A stretch of DNA of 64,000 bases. Origin: an uncultured Chitinophagaceae bacterium (GTDB lineage Bacteria > Bacteroidota > Bacteroidia > Chitinophagales > Chitinophagaceae). The translations under genes were made by a program, and so were the position numbers. Location: the NCBI GenBank assembly GCA_937900675.1, contig CALCEA010000113.1, positions 1 through 64,000 on the forward strand, read 5' to 3'. Each line of letters starts with the position of its first letter. The stretch's first letter is position 1. The notes under the pieces are model-generated. The model had not been told where the DNA came from and made no database searches. It saw only the letters and a program-made list of their open reading frames with translations. This document shows, piece after piece, positions 54,103 through 63,754 of this stretch.

Positions 54103-55620
54103 ATGTCGAAAAAAGTAATATTAGTCATCATGGATGGCTGGGGACTAGGTCAAGTAGCAAAAGCAGACGCTATACAAAATGCAAAAGTGCCTTTTGTATC
54201 TAGCTTATACAATAAATATCCTCATAGCACTTTAGTCACTTGTGGTGAGCAAGTTGGTTTACCAGATGGTCAAATGGGCAATAGCGAGGTAGGACATTTA
54301 AATTTAGGCGCGGGTAGAATTGTATACCAAGAATTACAAAGAATTAATGTAGCAATAAGAGATGGTGAACTTGCATCTAATCCAACTTTATTGGCTTCCA
54401 TTAGATATGCAAAAGAAAACAATAAGCCTTTACATTTATTGGGCTTAGTAAGTGATGGTGGTGTGCATGCTCATACTAGTCATTTAAAAGCGATTTGTGC
54501 AATATGCAAGGCAGAGGGTTTAGAAAAAGTATTTATCCATGCTTTCACAGATGGCAGAGATACCGATCCAAAAAGTGGATTAGCCTATGTTACAGATGTA
54601 GAGAAAGCATTAGCTGGTTCTGTTGGGAAAATTGCTACCGTTAGTGGAAGATATTATGCAATGGACCGAGATAAGCGTTGGGAAAGAGTTCAATTAGCTT
54701 ACGATGCATTAGTAAATGGTATTGGTGAAACTGCTAGTTCTGCCACTGCAGCCATTGAAGCCAACTATGCAAAAGATATTACAGATGAATTTATTAAACC
54801 GACAGTATTAGTAGAAAATGGATCCCCTATTGCAACCATCGAAGAAGGGGATGCAGTAATGTGTTTCAATTTTAGAACAGATCGTTGTAGAGAAATTACA
54901 GAAGTATTAACTCAGAAAGATTTTCATGAGTTTAATATGAAAAAATTATCATTACACTATACGACCATTACCAAGTATGACGAGACCTTCCAAAATGTTC
55001 ATGTGATTTTCGAGAACGATAATCTAGTGAATACATTAGGTGAAGTATTAGCAGCTCATCATAAAAAACAAATTAGAATTGCAGAGACCGAGAAATACCC
55101 TCATGTTACTTTCTTCTTTAGTGGAGGTAGAGAAGTGCCATTTGAAGGTGAATCAAGAATCTTGGCAGCTTCTCCAAAAGTAGCTACCTATGATTTACAA
55201 CCAGAAATGAGTGCAGCAGAATTAACGGAGAAATTATTACCCGAAATTAATGCAGGAACTGCAGACTTTATTTGCTTAAACTATGCCAATGCTGACATGG
55301 TAGGACATACTGGTATTTTTAGTGCAGTAGTGAAAGCTGTTGAGACAGTAGATAGCTGTGTAGAGAAAATAGTGACTGCTGGCCTTGCTAATGGATATAC
55401 TATTTTTCTAACAGCAGATCACGGTAATGCAGATTACATGATGAATGATGATGGAAGTCCCAATACAGCGCATACACTTAACTTAGTTCCTTTATTTGTA
55501 ATTGATAAAGAATGGAAGGGCACAGTGAAGGCAGGTAAATTAGGAGATATTGCGCCTAGTATCTTAAAAATGATGGATATTACTATACCAAAAGAGATGA
55601 CAGGAGAAGTACTCATTTAA
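54103..55620 (+). CDS. gpmI: Cofactor-independent phosphoglycerate mutase
   Basis: Manganese-dependent interconversion of 3- and 2-phosphoglycerate in glycolysis. About 505 aa from the ATG at 54103 (MSKKVILV). Asp11 in MDGWG and Ser61 in GQMGNSEVGHLN (the phosphoserine nucleophile) are present, as are FTDGRDTDP and the late metal site TADHGNADYM. The frame is open from 53977, inside the divergent DUF4783 gene, but the extension has no family match and is rejected. Confidence 0.97.
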   Translation: MSKKVILVIMDGWGLGQVAKADAIQNAKVPFVSSLYNKYPHSTLVTCGEQVGLPDGQMGNSEVGHLNLGAGRIVYQELQRINVAIRDGELASNPTLLASIRYAKENNKPLHLLGLVSDGGVHAHTSHLKAICAICKAEGLEKVFIHAFTDGRDTDPKSGLAYVTDVEKALAGSVGKIATVSGRYYAMDRDKRWERVQLAYDALVNGIGETASSATAAIEANYAKDITDEFIKPTVLVENGSPIATIEEGDAVMCFNFRTDRCREITEVLTQKDFHEFNMKKLSLHYTTITKYDETFQNVHVIFENDNLVNTLGEVLAAHHKKQIRIAETEKYPHVTFFFSGGREVPFEGESRILAASPKVATYDLQPEMSAAELTEKLLPEINAGTADFICLNYANADMVGHTGIFSAVVKAVETVDSCVEKIVTAGLANGYTIFLTADHGNADYMMNDDGSPNTAHTLNLVPLFVIDKEWKGTVKAGKLGDIAPSILKMMDITIPKEMTGEVLI

Positions 55621-55634
55621 AGTACTACCAAAAC

Positions 55635-56279
55635 ATGAAAATAACCAAAGCCACTTATTTAATATCCAGTCCAAGTTTTGACCTTTGCCCAAAGTTAAAT
55701 GCACCAGAATATGCATTTATTGGCAGAAGTAATGTGGGGAAGTCCTCCATTATCAATGCCATTGTACAACAAAAAAACTTGGCTAAAACCTCGGGCACGC
55801 CAGGTAAAACACAACTCATCAACCACTTTGAAGTGACTAGCAATAGTGGTGTCAAAGGACCTTCAGATAAATGGTATATAGTAGATTTGCCTGGTTATGG
55901 TTTTGCTAAAGTGTCTCAAAGTAGTAGAAGAAGATGGGAACAAATGATCGAAAACTATTTAAGAAAAAGACCCAACCTATGTAGGGTATTTGTTTTAATA
56001 GATAGTAGACATGCTCCACAGAAAATAGACTTGGAATTTATTGAGCAAATGTACCAATGGGAAATTCCTATTACACTCATCTTTACCAAATCAGATAAAG
56101 AAAAGCCAGGAGTGGTAGCAAGAAATGTAAAAGCCATGATGGATACTTTAAAAGAACATTTCCCATTCTTACCTGAAGCATTTGTTACCAGTGCTGAGAA
56201 AAAAGAAGGTGTTTCAGAAGTAATTGCATGTTTAGATAGATACAATCAACTATATAAAGACGACATAGAAAACAAATAA
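55635..56279 (+). CDS. engB: Ribosome biogenesis GTPase EngB (YihA/YsxC)
   Basis: Essential GTPase for 50S assembly, 214 aa. G1 GRSNVGKSS (30-38), G2 threonines in TSGTPGKTQ, G3 DLPGYG (about 84-89), G4 TKSDK and G5 TSAEK. It lies 14 bases after gpmI and 30 bases before an ABC exporter gene. Its stop codon is inside a hairpin-forming inverted repeat. Confidence 0.95.
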   Translation: MKITKATYLISSPSFDLCPKLNAPEYAFIGRSNVGKSSIINAIVQQKNLAKTSGTPGKTQLINHFEVTSNSGVKGPSDKWYIVDLPGYGFAKVSQSSRRRWEQMIENYLRKRPNLCRVFVLIDSRHAPQKIDLEFIEQMYQWEIPITLIFTKSDKEKPGVVARNVKAMMDTLKEHFPFLPEAFVTSAEKKEGVSEVIACLDRYNQLYKDDIENK

Positions 56280-56295
56280 TGCACAAAGCATTATT
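56275..56295 (+). repeat. Hairpin at the engB stop codon
   Basis: AATAATGC (56275-56282) and GCATTATT (56288-56295) form an 8-base perfect stem with a 5-base loop. The engB TAA is within the left arm. No U run follows on the plus strand, so it is not a standard terminator; mRNA processing or stability is possible. Confidence 0.45.
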
Positions 56296-56309
56296 ATTAA
56301 AAACCCATT

Positions 56310-58076
56310 ATGAAAATACTTTTTAAATATATCCGCCCTTACAGGCCATTGGTTTTATTGGCATTTGTATTAGCTGCCATCAACCAAACCTTCTCTTTAT
56401 TTGATCCAATGATATTTGGTAAATTGATTGACCAATTTGCCAAAAGTCCTTTTACAGATGCAAACGGACATACTAGAGATGAAGCAGGTTTTTTAATGGG
56501 GGTTGGAAATATGTTATTATTACTAGTTGGCACGGCCATGGTAAGTAGAATTGCAAAGGCTTTTCAAGATTATGTAGTGAATGTAATTATTCAAAAATTT
56601 GGTGCCGCTTTATTTACCGATGGTTTAAAACATTCCATGCAATTGCCTTACCAAGCTTTTGAAGATCAAAGAAGTGGAGAAACCCTATCTATTTTAACCA
56701 AGGCTAGAACAGATTGTGAGAAGTTTATTAGCTATGTAGTGAATGTATTATTTGGAATTATAGTAAGTGTCATATTTGTGAGCATCTACGCCACTAGATT
56801 ACATTGGTCTATTATCCCTATCTACATTGGAGGTGCAAGCATGATTGCTTATGTGACCAACTTATTAAGCAAGAAGATTAAATCTATTCAAAAAAATATT
56901 GTCAAAGAAACCACTACCCTAGCTGGTACTACAACTGAAAGTTTGAGAAATATTGAATTGGTAAAGAGTTTGGGCTTAACCACTCAAGAAATCAATAGAT
57001 TGAATAACAATACCTATAAGATTCTTGCACTAGAATTAAAAAAAGTAAAAAACATTCGTTCCTTAAGTTTTATTCAAGGAACCATGGTGAATGCACTTAG
57101 ACAAGTGATTACATTCACATTAATGTGGTTGATTTTTAAAGAGATCTTAACAGTGGGTCAATTGATCTCTTTACAGTTTTATAGCTTCTTTATTTTCGGT
57201 CCTCTACAAGAAATTGGAAGTATTATCATGAGCTATAGAGAAACAGAAGCTTCTTTACAAAATTTTGAAGCGTTGATGAATAAGCCTACAGAGCAAACAC
57301 CTTCTAATCCAACCAATGTAGGTGCTATTGAGCAATTGGCTTTTGATAAAGTGGGCTTCCAACATCAAACTGCAAATTTTAAAGCAATTGATGATATCAG
57401 TTTTGTTGCCAAAAAAGGAGAAACAGTTGCTTTTGTTGGACCTTCGGGAGCAGGTAAGAGTACTTTAGTAAAACTATTAGTAGGATTGTACAATAATCAA
57501 GAAGGTTCGATCTTAGTGAATGGAACCGATACACGCAATATTGATATGAATGCCTTGAGAAATCAAATTAGTTTTGTAACCCAAGACACTCAATTATTTG
57601 CAGGCACTATTAAAGAAAATCTTGCCTTTGTTGCACCAGAAGCAACTGATCAAGAAATGTTAGAAGCATTAACCAAAGCTAGTTGTACCAATATATTAGA
57701 TAAAGGAGGAAACGGTTTAGCAACTGTCATTGGAGAGGGTGGATTAAAATTATCTGGTGGAGAAAAACAAAGATTATCTATAGCAAGAGCATTATTAAGA
57801 CATCCGCATTTATTAATCTTTGATGAAGCAACCTCAAGCTTGGATAGCATTACAGAAGAATCTATTACTGATACTATTAGAGAATTATCAACCGAGAGAG
57901 AGCAGATTACCATTATGATTGCGCATAGATTGAGCACAATCATACACGCTAATAGAATTTATGTCTTGGAAAAAGGCAAGGTGATTGAAGAGGGAACGCA
58001 CCAGAGCTTGTTAGACGAAAAAGGATTGTATTATGCTATGTGGAGACAACAAATTGGTGAGAGAAAGTCTAACTAG
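56310..58076 (+). CDS. ABC exporter, MsbA-like half-transporter
   Basis: 588 aa fused ABC exporter. Membrane domain (about 1-320) with six helices and an ATPase domain (about 340-580). Walker A GPSGAGKST (near 378), Q-loop in VTQDTQLF, signature LSGGEKQRLS, Walker B LLIFDEATSSLD, switch His in IAHRLST. Functions as a homodimer in the inner membrane. With the 34.1-kb gene it is one of two MsbA-type exporters here; which one carries lipid A is not decided. Ends 2 bases before the convergent DUF2721 gene. Confidence 0.88.
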   Translation: MKILFKYIRPYRPLVLLAFVLAAINQTFSLFDPMIFGKLIDQFAKSPFTDANGHTRDEAGFLMGVGNMLLLLVGTAMVSRIAKAFQDYVVNVIIQKFGAALFTDGLKHSMQLPYQAFEDQRSGETLSILTKARTDCEKFISYVVNVLFGIIVSVIFVSIYATRLHWSIIPIYIGGASMIAYVTNLLSKKIKSIQKNIVKETTTLAGTTTESLRNIELVKSLGLTTQEINRLNNNTYKILALELKKVKNIRSLSFIQGTMVNALRQVITFTLMWLIFKEILTVGQLISLQFYSFFIFGPLQEIGSIIMSYRETEASLQNFEALMNKPTEQTPSNPTNVGAIEQLAFDKVGFQHQTANFKAIDDISFVAKKGETVAFVGPSGAGKSTLVKLLVGLYNNQEGSILVNGTDTRNIDMNALRNQISFVTQDTQLFAGTIKENLAFVAPEATDQEMLEALTKASCTNILDKGGNGLATVIGEGGLKLSGGEKQRLSIARALLRHPHLLIFDEATSSLDSITEESITDTIRELSTEREQITIMIAHRLSTIIHANRIYVLEKGKVIEEGTHQSLLDEKGLYYAMWRQQIGERKSN

Positions 58077-58078
58077 AT

Positions 58079-58540
58079 TTATTCTCTTTCGAATTTTTTC
58101 TTCAAATACTCCATTACTGAGGGATCTTCTAAACCTTCCATATCGCTTAACTCAAGCTCAATAGCTTTTGTACTTAATCGTATTTCAATTAATGAAATCA
58201 TGATAGAGATACAAAAAGTAACCAAACTAATACCAAATACAAATTTGGCAACCATTTGGTATTGTATGTATATAAAGAACATAGACACAATAGACAATAA
58301 TAAAGATGCTACCCCAAATGATTGCATACTTTGAATTAATTTGATTCTGTATTTGATATTCTTGATCTGACCAAAGATGATATGTCTTTGTTCCAATTGA
58401 TTGTATTTGTCATGCAAAACCCTCACTCTGTTAGATAATGCCAAGAAACGATTGGTATAGGCCAGCATGATCAAACTGATTGCCGGAAATAAAAGTGCAG
58501 GTATATTTACAGATAATTCCATACCCCAAAAATACTTCAT
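58079..58540 (-). CDS. DUF2721 membrane protein
   Basis: About 153 aa (or 147 from the next ATG at 58522). Three hydrophobic helices: about 8-30 (VNIPALLFPAISLIMLAY), 73-95 and 98-122; between the first two is a charged helical stretch RVRVLHDKYNQLEQRH typical of DUF2721. The function is unknown. The frame stays open to 58621, but that part lies over the uvrC start and has no family match. The start codon touches the uvrC promoter box. Confidence 0.8.
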   Translation of the reverse strand: MKYFWGMELSVNIPALLFPAISLIMLAYTNRFLALSNRVRVLHDKYNQLEQRHIIFGQIKNIKYRIKLIQSMQSFGVASLLLSIVSMFFIYIQYQMVAKFVFGISLVTFCISIMISLIEIRLSTKAIELELSDMEGLEDPSVMEYLKKKFERE

Positions 58541-58547
58541 ATTTTTG
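58540..58547 (+). promoter_or_regulatory. -7 box of uvrC
   Basis: TATTTTTG matches TAnnTTTG and ends 11 bases before the uvrC ATG. Its first base is also the last base of the divergent DUF2721 start codon, so both genes are controlled from a very short region. Confidence 0.45.
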
Positions 58548-58558
58548 CCCTTACTCAC

Positions 58559-60364
58559 ATGGAAAGAGAAATTTTCAAGAAAATACAGGCCAGCCTGCCT
58601 CAAGAACCAGGGATTTATCAATATTTTGATGAAAAGGGCAAGCTTTTGTATGTGGGGAAAGCTAAAAATTTAAGAAATAGAGTAAGCTCCTATTTTAATT
58701 CCAACCAACATAGTTTAAAGACCATTGAACTAGTTCAGAAAATAAAAGACATTCAATTTACGATTGTAAATTCTGAACATGATGCTTTTATTTTAGAAAA
58801 CGAGTTGATTAAAAACTATCAACCCAAGTATAATATCAATTTAAAAGACGATAAGACCTATCCTTATATTGTTATTAAAAACGAGGCTTTCCCGAGAGTA
58901 TTTCTAACTAGACGAAAAATTAAAGATGGCTCTACTTACTATGGCCCTTATACACATGTATTTGCAGTAAGAGAATTGATTAACCATATCAAAGAAAGTA
59001 TTCCATTAAGAACCTGCACCCTTCCCCTCTCTCCTAAAAATATTGAAAAGGGAAAATTTAAAGTTTGTTTAGAATATCATTTAGGAAATTGTAAAGGACC
59101 TTGCCAGGGCTTACAGACTGAAGATGATTATAATAAGTCAATTGAGCAGGTTACCCATTTACTCAAAGGGAATGTAAAACCTTTGATTGCTCATTTGTAT
59201 AAAGAAATGAATGAGCAAGCTAGTGCATTGGCTTTTGAAAAAGCAGCCATCACAAAAAAGAAAATTGAAGAACTAGAACAATACCAAACAAAATCAGTGG
59301 TGTATACTAAACAACAACATGCAATGGATGTGTTTAGCATTGCTCATTTCGAAGATCAAGCATATGTGAATTATCTAATGGTTCAAGAAGGCAGAATTGT
59401 TCAAACACATATGTTGCCCTTATCTATACCTTTAGAAGAATCCAAAGAGACTGTATTAGCCTTTGCTATTCATTACTTTAGAAGCAATCTTGGATCTACC
59501 GCTACTGAAATTATAGTACCATTTGAACCAGACGATATTATCCCCACTGTCAAATACACTATACCCAAGCTTGGAGAGAAAGAGCAATTATTGGCTTTAT
59601 CTAAAAAAAATGCGGACTACGCATTGAAAGAATGGAAGCATAAGCAAGCTTTATTGTTAGTATCCGATATCAGCTCCAATTCTGTATTAGAAGAGATGAA
59701 AGAAGTATTACATCTTCCTCAGCTTCCTACACATATAGAATGCTTTGATAACTCTAATTTCCAAGGCGCTTACCCAGTTTCTGCAATGGTCTGTTTTAAG
59801 AATGGCGTGCCTAGTAAATCTGATTACAGAAAGTTCAATATAAAAACAGTGGTAGGTATTAATGATTTTGCCAGCATGAAAGAGTCGGTCTATAGAAGAT
59901 ACCATTCTGTGATCACTAAAAACCAAGCATTACCTCAGTTAATTATCATTGATGGTGGTAAAGGGCAATTGAATGCTGCATTAGAAGCATTAACAGAACT
60001 AGGTATTCAAGATAAAGTTACCATGGTGGGCTTAGCTAAAAATATTGAAGAATTATTTTTCGTTGGGGATAGCAATTCTATTTTACTCAACTGGAATAGT
60101 GAAGCACATAAATTGATCAGAAATATTAGAGACGAGGTACACCGATTTGGTATTCAGTTTCACAGAAGTAAAAGATCCAAAGGCGCATTGGAAACAGGCC
60201 TTGATCATATAGTTGGAATTGGACCCAAGACCAAAGAAATACTTTTGCAGTATTTTAAATCTGCCAATAAGGTGAAAAAAGCCAGTCCAGCCTTATTGAC
60301 GGAGATCATTGGAGTACAAAAAACTAAAATATTATTAGAAGCTTTTGCTAAAGAAGCTAATTAA
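58559..60364 (+). CDS. uvrC: Excinuclease ABC subunit C
   Basis: Makes both incisions in nucleotide excision repair, 601 aa. The N-terminal GIY-YIG nuclease (GIYQYF...LLYVGKAKNLRNRV, 17-46) makes the 3' cut; a UVR motif for UvrB contact lies near 200-235; the C-terminal RNase H-like domain (CFDNSNFQG near 394, IIDGGKGQL near 463) makes the 5' cut, followed by a helix-hairpin-helix region (IVGIGPKTKEILL). uvrA and uvrB are not in the window. TAA interlocks with the gldN stop (TTAA). Confidence 0.97.
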   Translation: MEREIFKKIQASLPQEPGIYQYFDEKGKLLYVGKAKNLRNRVSSYFNSNQHSLKTIELVQKIKDIQFTIVNSEHDAFILENELIKNYQPKYNINLKDDKTYPYIVIKNEAFPRVFLTRRKIKDGSTYYGPYTHVFAVRELINHIKESIPLRTCTLPLSPKNIEKGKFKVCLEYHLGNCKGPCQGLQTEDDYNKSIEQVTHLLKGNVKPLIAHLYKEMNEQASALAFEKAAITKKKIEELEQYQTKSVVYTKQQHAMDVFSIAHFEDQAYVNYLMVQEGRIVQTHMLPLSIPLEESKETVLAFAIHYFRSNLGSTATEIIVPFEPDDIIPTVKYTIPKLGEKEQLLALSKKNADYALKEWKHKQALLLVSDISSNSVLEEMKEVLHLPQLPTHIECFDNSNFQGAYPVSAMVCFKNGVPSKSDYRKFNIKTVVGINDFASMKESVYRRYHSVITKNQALPQLIIIDGGKGQLNAALEALTELGIQDKVTMVGLAKNIEELFFVGDSNSILLNWNSEAHKLIRNIRDEVHRFGIQFHRSKRSKGALETGLDHIVGIGPKTKEILLQYFKSANKVKKASPALLTEIIGVQKTKILLEAFAKEAN

Positions 60365-61425
60365 TACACCCAACGCTCTTGCTCGTAATTGAAGATCTTT
60401 TGTCTAATCTTCTCTCCTTCAATCAATCTTCTCATTGGATCTTTATACAAAGCATTTAAAGGTTTGTCATTGTAATTATCTAAAGTAGATTTAATGATAT
60501 ATCCATTAAAGAATTTACTCTCAAATAATTCCTCCCATGTAATCCTACTTGAAAAATTTTTAGGATTGTACACTTCGTTACGTGCTAAAATAGGTCTTAA
60601 GTCAGGATAGTACACCCAGAACAATGGTCTTTTAATTACTTTATCTCTTATTTGAATTGATGCCACTGGCGCAATTCCAATGATTCTGCAATACATTCGA
60701 CTAGTTTTGCTATCAAAAATATATTGCTCCTTTAATCTGAATGTATAAATAGAATCGGGCTGCGGAGCTAATTTTGTATTATAAATAACAGTCGTATCGA
60801 ACACATTTGGATTGTCTACATTTTGCACCAATTGTGTGTCTAATGTTCCTTTTAAACTAGCATTAATTTCATCCATACTTAATGGAGTCGTAAAACGATC
60901 ATCTTCTGCTGCAAATGCTGTAATACCTTCTTTCTCAATGGCTCTTAACAAAATGGCGAAAAATCTTTGATCTCCATTATCATCATATGCTTGATATATA
61001 AACGGCCTATTTATTTTTTCTCTGGCATCAATTTCTTCCCAAACAAACTCACTAAACAATGCATCTTCTTCTCTTAAATTTTCATAAGGCAAAGGCAAAC
61101 GCTCTTGCACACCCTTTCTTTTTTTAGTTTCAGAGAAAAAAGCATAGTTGTTTCTAAGGCTTTTTTTATTGTTACTATTGAAACCACCCACCACTGTTGT
61201 ATCAACTACTTTTGTCGGCTTGATATTAGGATCAATAGTGTTATTAGTTGTTGGAGCTGGAACAACTTGCACAGGAGCTGGTTCCACATTAGGAGAAGTA
61301 GGCACAACTTTATCTGTTGTTTTATTGGCTGCCCCCTTTTTCTTTGGCAAATTAAATTGCGCAAAACTATTTGATTGAACAAATAATGTAGCAAATACCA
61401 ACAAAGCTAAATAGGTCTTTTTCAT
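60361..61425 (-). CDS. gldN: Gliding motility / type IX secretion protein GldN
   Basis: Periplasmic partner of GldK in the ring of the type IX secretion system, 354 aa. Signal peptide (1-22, SFAQF), a Pro/Val/Thr-rich low-complexity linker (about 25-85), then the conserved GldN/PorN domain (about 90-350) with REEDALFSEFVWEEIDAREKIN-type start (113 onward) and SSRITWEELFESKFFNGYI near 305. Last gene of the gldKLMN order on the minus strand. Confidence 0.93.
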   Translation of the reverse strand: MKKTYLALLVFATLFVQSNSFAQFNLPKKKGAANKTTDKVVPTSPNVEPAPVQVVPAPTTNNTIDPNIKPTKVVDTTVVGGFNSNNKKSLRNNYAFFSETKKRKGVQERLPLPYENLREEDALFSEFVWEEIDAREKINRPFIYQAYDDNGDQRFFAILLRAIEKEGITAFAAEDDRFTTPLSMDEINASLKGTLDTQLVQNVDNPNVFDTTVIYNTKLAPQPDSIYTFRLKEQYIFDSKTSRMYCRIIGIAPVASIQIRDKVIKRPLFWVYYPDLRPILARNEVYNPKNFSSRITWEELFESKFFNGYIIKSTLDNYNDKPLNALYKDPMRRLIEGEKIRQKIFNYEQERWVY

Positions 61426-61450
61426 AACAACTTATTATTTAAACCACTCT

Positions 61451-62995
61451 TTATTGAAGTATAAAAGTGATTGTTTGATCTAATTTTCTAGTTCCGCCAC
61501 CTGGCTCACTTACTTTAATTTCACCAATTGTAACGGTAGTACCAGGTTGACAACGTTTAATTAAAGCAGAAGCACCCCCTGAAAATCTCGCACCTGTTAC
61601 TTCTTCAAAATCAGGTTCATCAAAACCTTTTCCAGTACAAATAACATAATAAGAAACAACATTAAATTTAATTCCTTCAAATACAAAATCTCTTAGGTCA
61701 GCAATAACCCCTTGTTGAGCTCTGAAAACACTTGCAGACATATTACCACCAGCGCTACCTCCAACAATTGCAATTGGATCTGGCACTCTTTTTACCGGGA
61801 TCGTTACTTTACTAGTAGATTTACCATCATTCACATTTAAAGTAACAGAACCTAATTGTGTGCAATTCACCACATATTGACCTGGCCCTACTCTTCTTAC
61901 TGTTGCTGCCCCATTTTCCACACTAACATTTACTTTTTCGGCTCCACCACCACCAGTAACACTCAATGGATTATCTAGGCCCTTATAGAAAACTCTAGTC
62001 TTATCTGTTGAAACCACTAAGCCAGTCGGTGTACCAACTGTATACTTAACATCTTTTTCAACTACTGCTGTCTCTCCATTAGGTTTTAAGAATGAAATTC
62101 TTACACGCTTACTGTTTAAACCAGGTGAACCAGCGACAGACTTGTATGAGGCAGTTCCATCAGGTCCAATTGGCAAGACAGCTCCATCAATACTTATAGT
62201 TGGTTTTGCAGCACTACTAAATGCCCCAACGCCTGCTGTAATAATTAATTCTTCACCAGACATTAAATATTGGGAGTTAGATGAAGCGAAAGCATTAAAT
62301 TGATCATATACCAATTCTACTTCACCGATTTCTTTATGACAATACTCCATCACTTGAGATTCGCTATTTCTGATATCGTTTTGAAACTTAGTTAAAATAG
62401 TAATAGCTGCTATTGGTGGAGTCATGTTGAAATAAGCATATCCCCAATCATTTTTACCTGCTAAAGTTGAAGTTTTAGGTATAGTTAAATCCAAGGGCAA
62501 AGTTGGTATTACATCTTTAGCAATTCCTGGATCTAGTGCAGCAAGTTTATTTTTATACTCAGTTAGTCTGCTCAACAATTCACTACCTCTATTGGGTGTA
62601 CTACCCTTTAAAAAAAATCTAGTTGTAGAACTTAAATCATGATCATTGTATTCTTCTTTGCCATCATTTATTTTTAACCCCGCCTCTTGTTTTAAGCCCG
62701 TTTTCAGAGATTCAATATATGCATATATTTCATCTGATAATTTTTGAGCTTCGGTTGCTTTAGGAGCCCATATAGCAGCCTTATCAGATGTTTTAGGATC
62801 CTCTAATTTCTTTTGTAGCGATTTGATAATGTCCGTATTCTTTTTTTGAATAATCACATTTGCATTTGTCAAACTTTGCTCAATAGTTTTAAATGCATTC
62901 AATATTTCGCTAGATACATTTAATGCCAATAATGCAGTCAACACTAAATACATAATGTTGATCATCTTCTGCCTCGGCTCCTTTGGTAATGACAT
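61451..62995 (-). CDS. gldM: Gliding motility / type IX secretion motor protein GldM
   Basis: 514 aa. One membrane helix near the N-terminus (about 12-33) and four periplasmic domains (D1-D4) that reach toward the outer-membrane ring. With GldL it forms the proton-driven motor of gliding and type IX secretion. Arg8 in KEPRQKM sits where a conserved charged residue of GldM faces the GldL glutamate. The mid region GGGGAEKVNVSVENG is Ig-like. It lies 39 bases after gldL and 25 before gldN. Confidence 0.94.
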   Translation of the reverse strand: MSLPKEPRQKMINIMYLVLTALLALNVSSEILNAFKTIEQSLTNANVIIQKKNTDIIKSLQKKLEDPKTSDKAAIWAPKATEAQKLSDEIYAYIESLKTGLKQEAGLKINDGKEEYNDHDLSSTTRFFLKGSTPNRGSELLSRLTEYKNKLAALDPGIAKDVIPTLPLDLTIPKTSTLAGKNDWGYAYFNMTPPIAAITILTKFQNDIRNSESQVMEYCHKEIGEVELVYDQFNAFASSNSQYLMSGEELIITAGVGAFSSAAKPTISIDGAVLPIGPDGTASYKSVAGSPGLNSKRVRISFLKPNGETAVVEKDVKYTVGTPTGLVVSTDKTRVFYKGLDNPLSVTGGGGAEKVNVSVENGAATVRRVGPGQYVVNCTQLGSVTLNVNDGKSTSKVTIPVKRVPDPIAIVGGSAGGNMSASVFRAQQGVIADLRDFVFEGIKFNVVSYYVICTGKGFDEPDFEEVTGARFSGGASALIKRCQPGTTVTIGEIKVSEPGGGTRKLDQTITFILQ

Positions 62996-63034
62996 GTATA
63001 CTAGTTTTTAAAATGAATTATTTATTTACTACAA

Positions 63035-63721
63035 TTATTGACGACCCTGCATAGCAGTTAACATATTACTGTAAATCTGATTTAACTTAGTTAAGTTGTC
63101 TGCTAATAAAGCAATTTGTTCTTTTGCTCTCACTGCATCAGCTGCAGAGCTTGACATTGCATTCGAAGCTTCTGATAATTTTCCATAATAATTATTCATT
63201 GCTTCCATTGTTTTTGTCATGGTAACAAATTGATCGTTTAAATTTTTCACACCATCAGATGCTGAAGCAAAACTTCCTAAGTTATTAGCAACACTTGCAA
63301 CAGAATCTTTTACCGTACCTAGTGCAATAGCAGCATCTTTTGTATTAGCTGTGAAATCTTTACTTGATTTAGCCATATCAGCTAAATCTCCCAAATACAT
63401 TGCAGTATCATTTAATCTTTCAAAACTTGTACTTAATTTTTTAAAAGCAGCTTCGTCTAATTTTGCCGCTTCCATACTAGCAACAACAGACTCAGTTGCA
63501 CCTGCACTAGAACCAGATGCAGGACCAGACATCTCCGGTGGAGGGAGAAACGCATAAATAACAAATATAGCAGCTTCAGTTGTCAAACCTGCAATCAACA
63601 ACCAGTCTGCACCTGGTAAATTAATTAATTTAGTTAATGCACCTAAAATAACAATTGCTGCGCCTAAAGAGATAACAACATTAATTATTTTGTTCGTTTT
63701 TGGAGAAATGGTATTTGCCAT
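63035..63721 (-). CDS. gldL: Gliding motility / type IX secretion motor protein GldL
   Basis: 228 aa inner-membrane motor protein. Two membrane helices (about 11-33 and 38-60); Glu49 in the second (TTEAAIFV) equals the glutamate that is essential for proton-driven function in Flavobacterium GldL. After them comes a long cytoplasmic helical tail (about 85-228). Together with GldM it converts proton flow into motion of the secretion/gliding apparatus. Confidence 0.95.
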   Translation of the reverse strand: MANTISPKTNKIINVVISLGAAIVILGALTKLINLPGADWLLIAGLTTEAAIFVIYAFLPPPEMSGPASGSSAGATESVVASMEAAKLDEAAFKKLSTSFERLNDTAMYLGDLADMAKSSKDFTANTKDAAIALGTVKDSVASVANNLGSFASASDGVKNLNDQFVTMTKTMEAMNNYYGKLSEASNAMSSSAADAVRAKEQIALLADNLTKLNQIYSNMLTAMQGRQ

Positions 63722-63754
63722 TTGGTTGATTTATAAAATGAATATGTATTTAAA

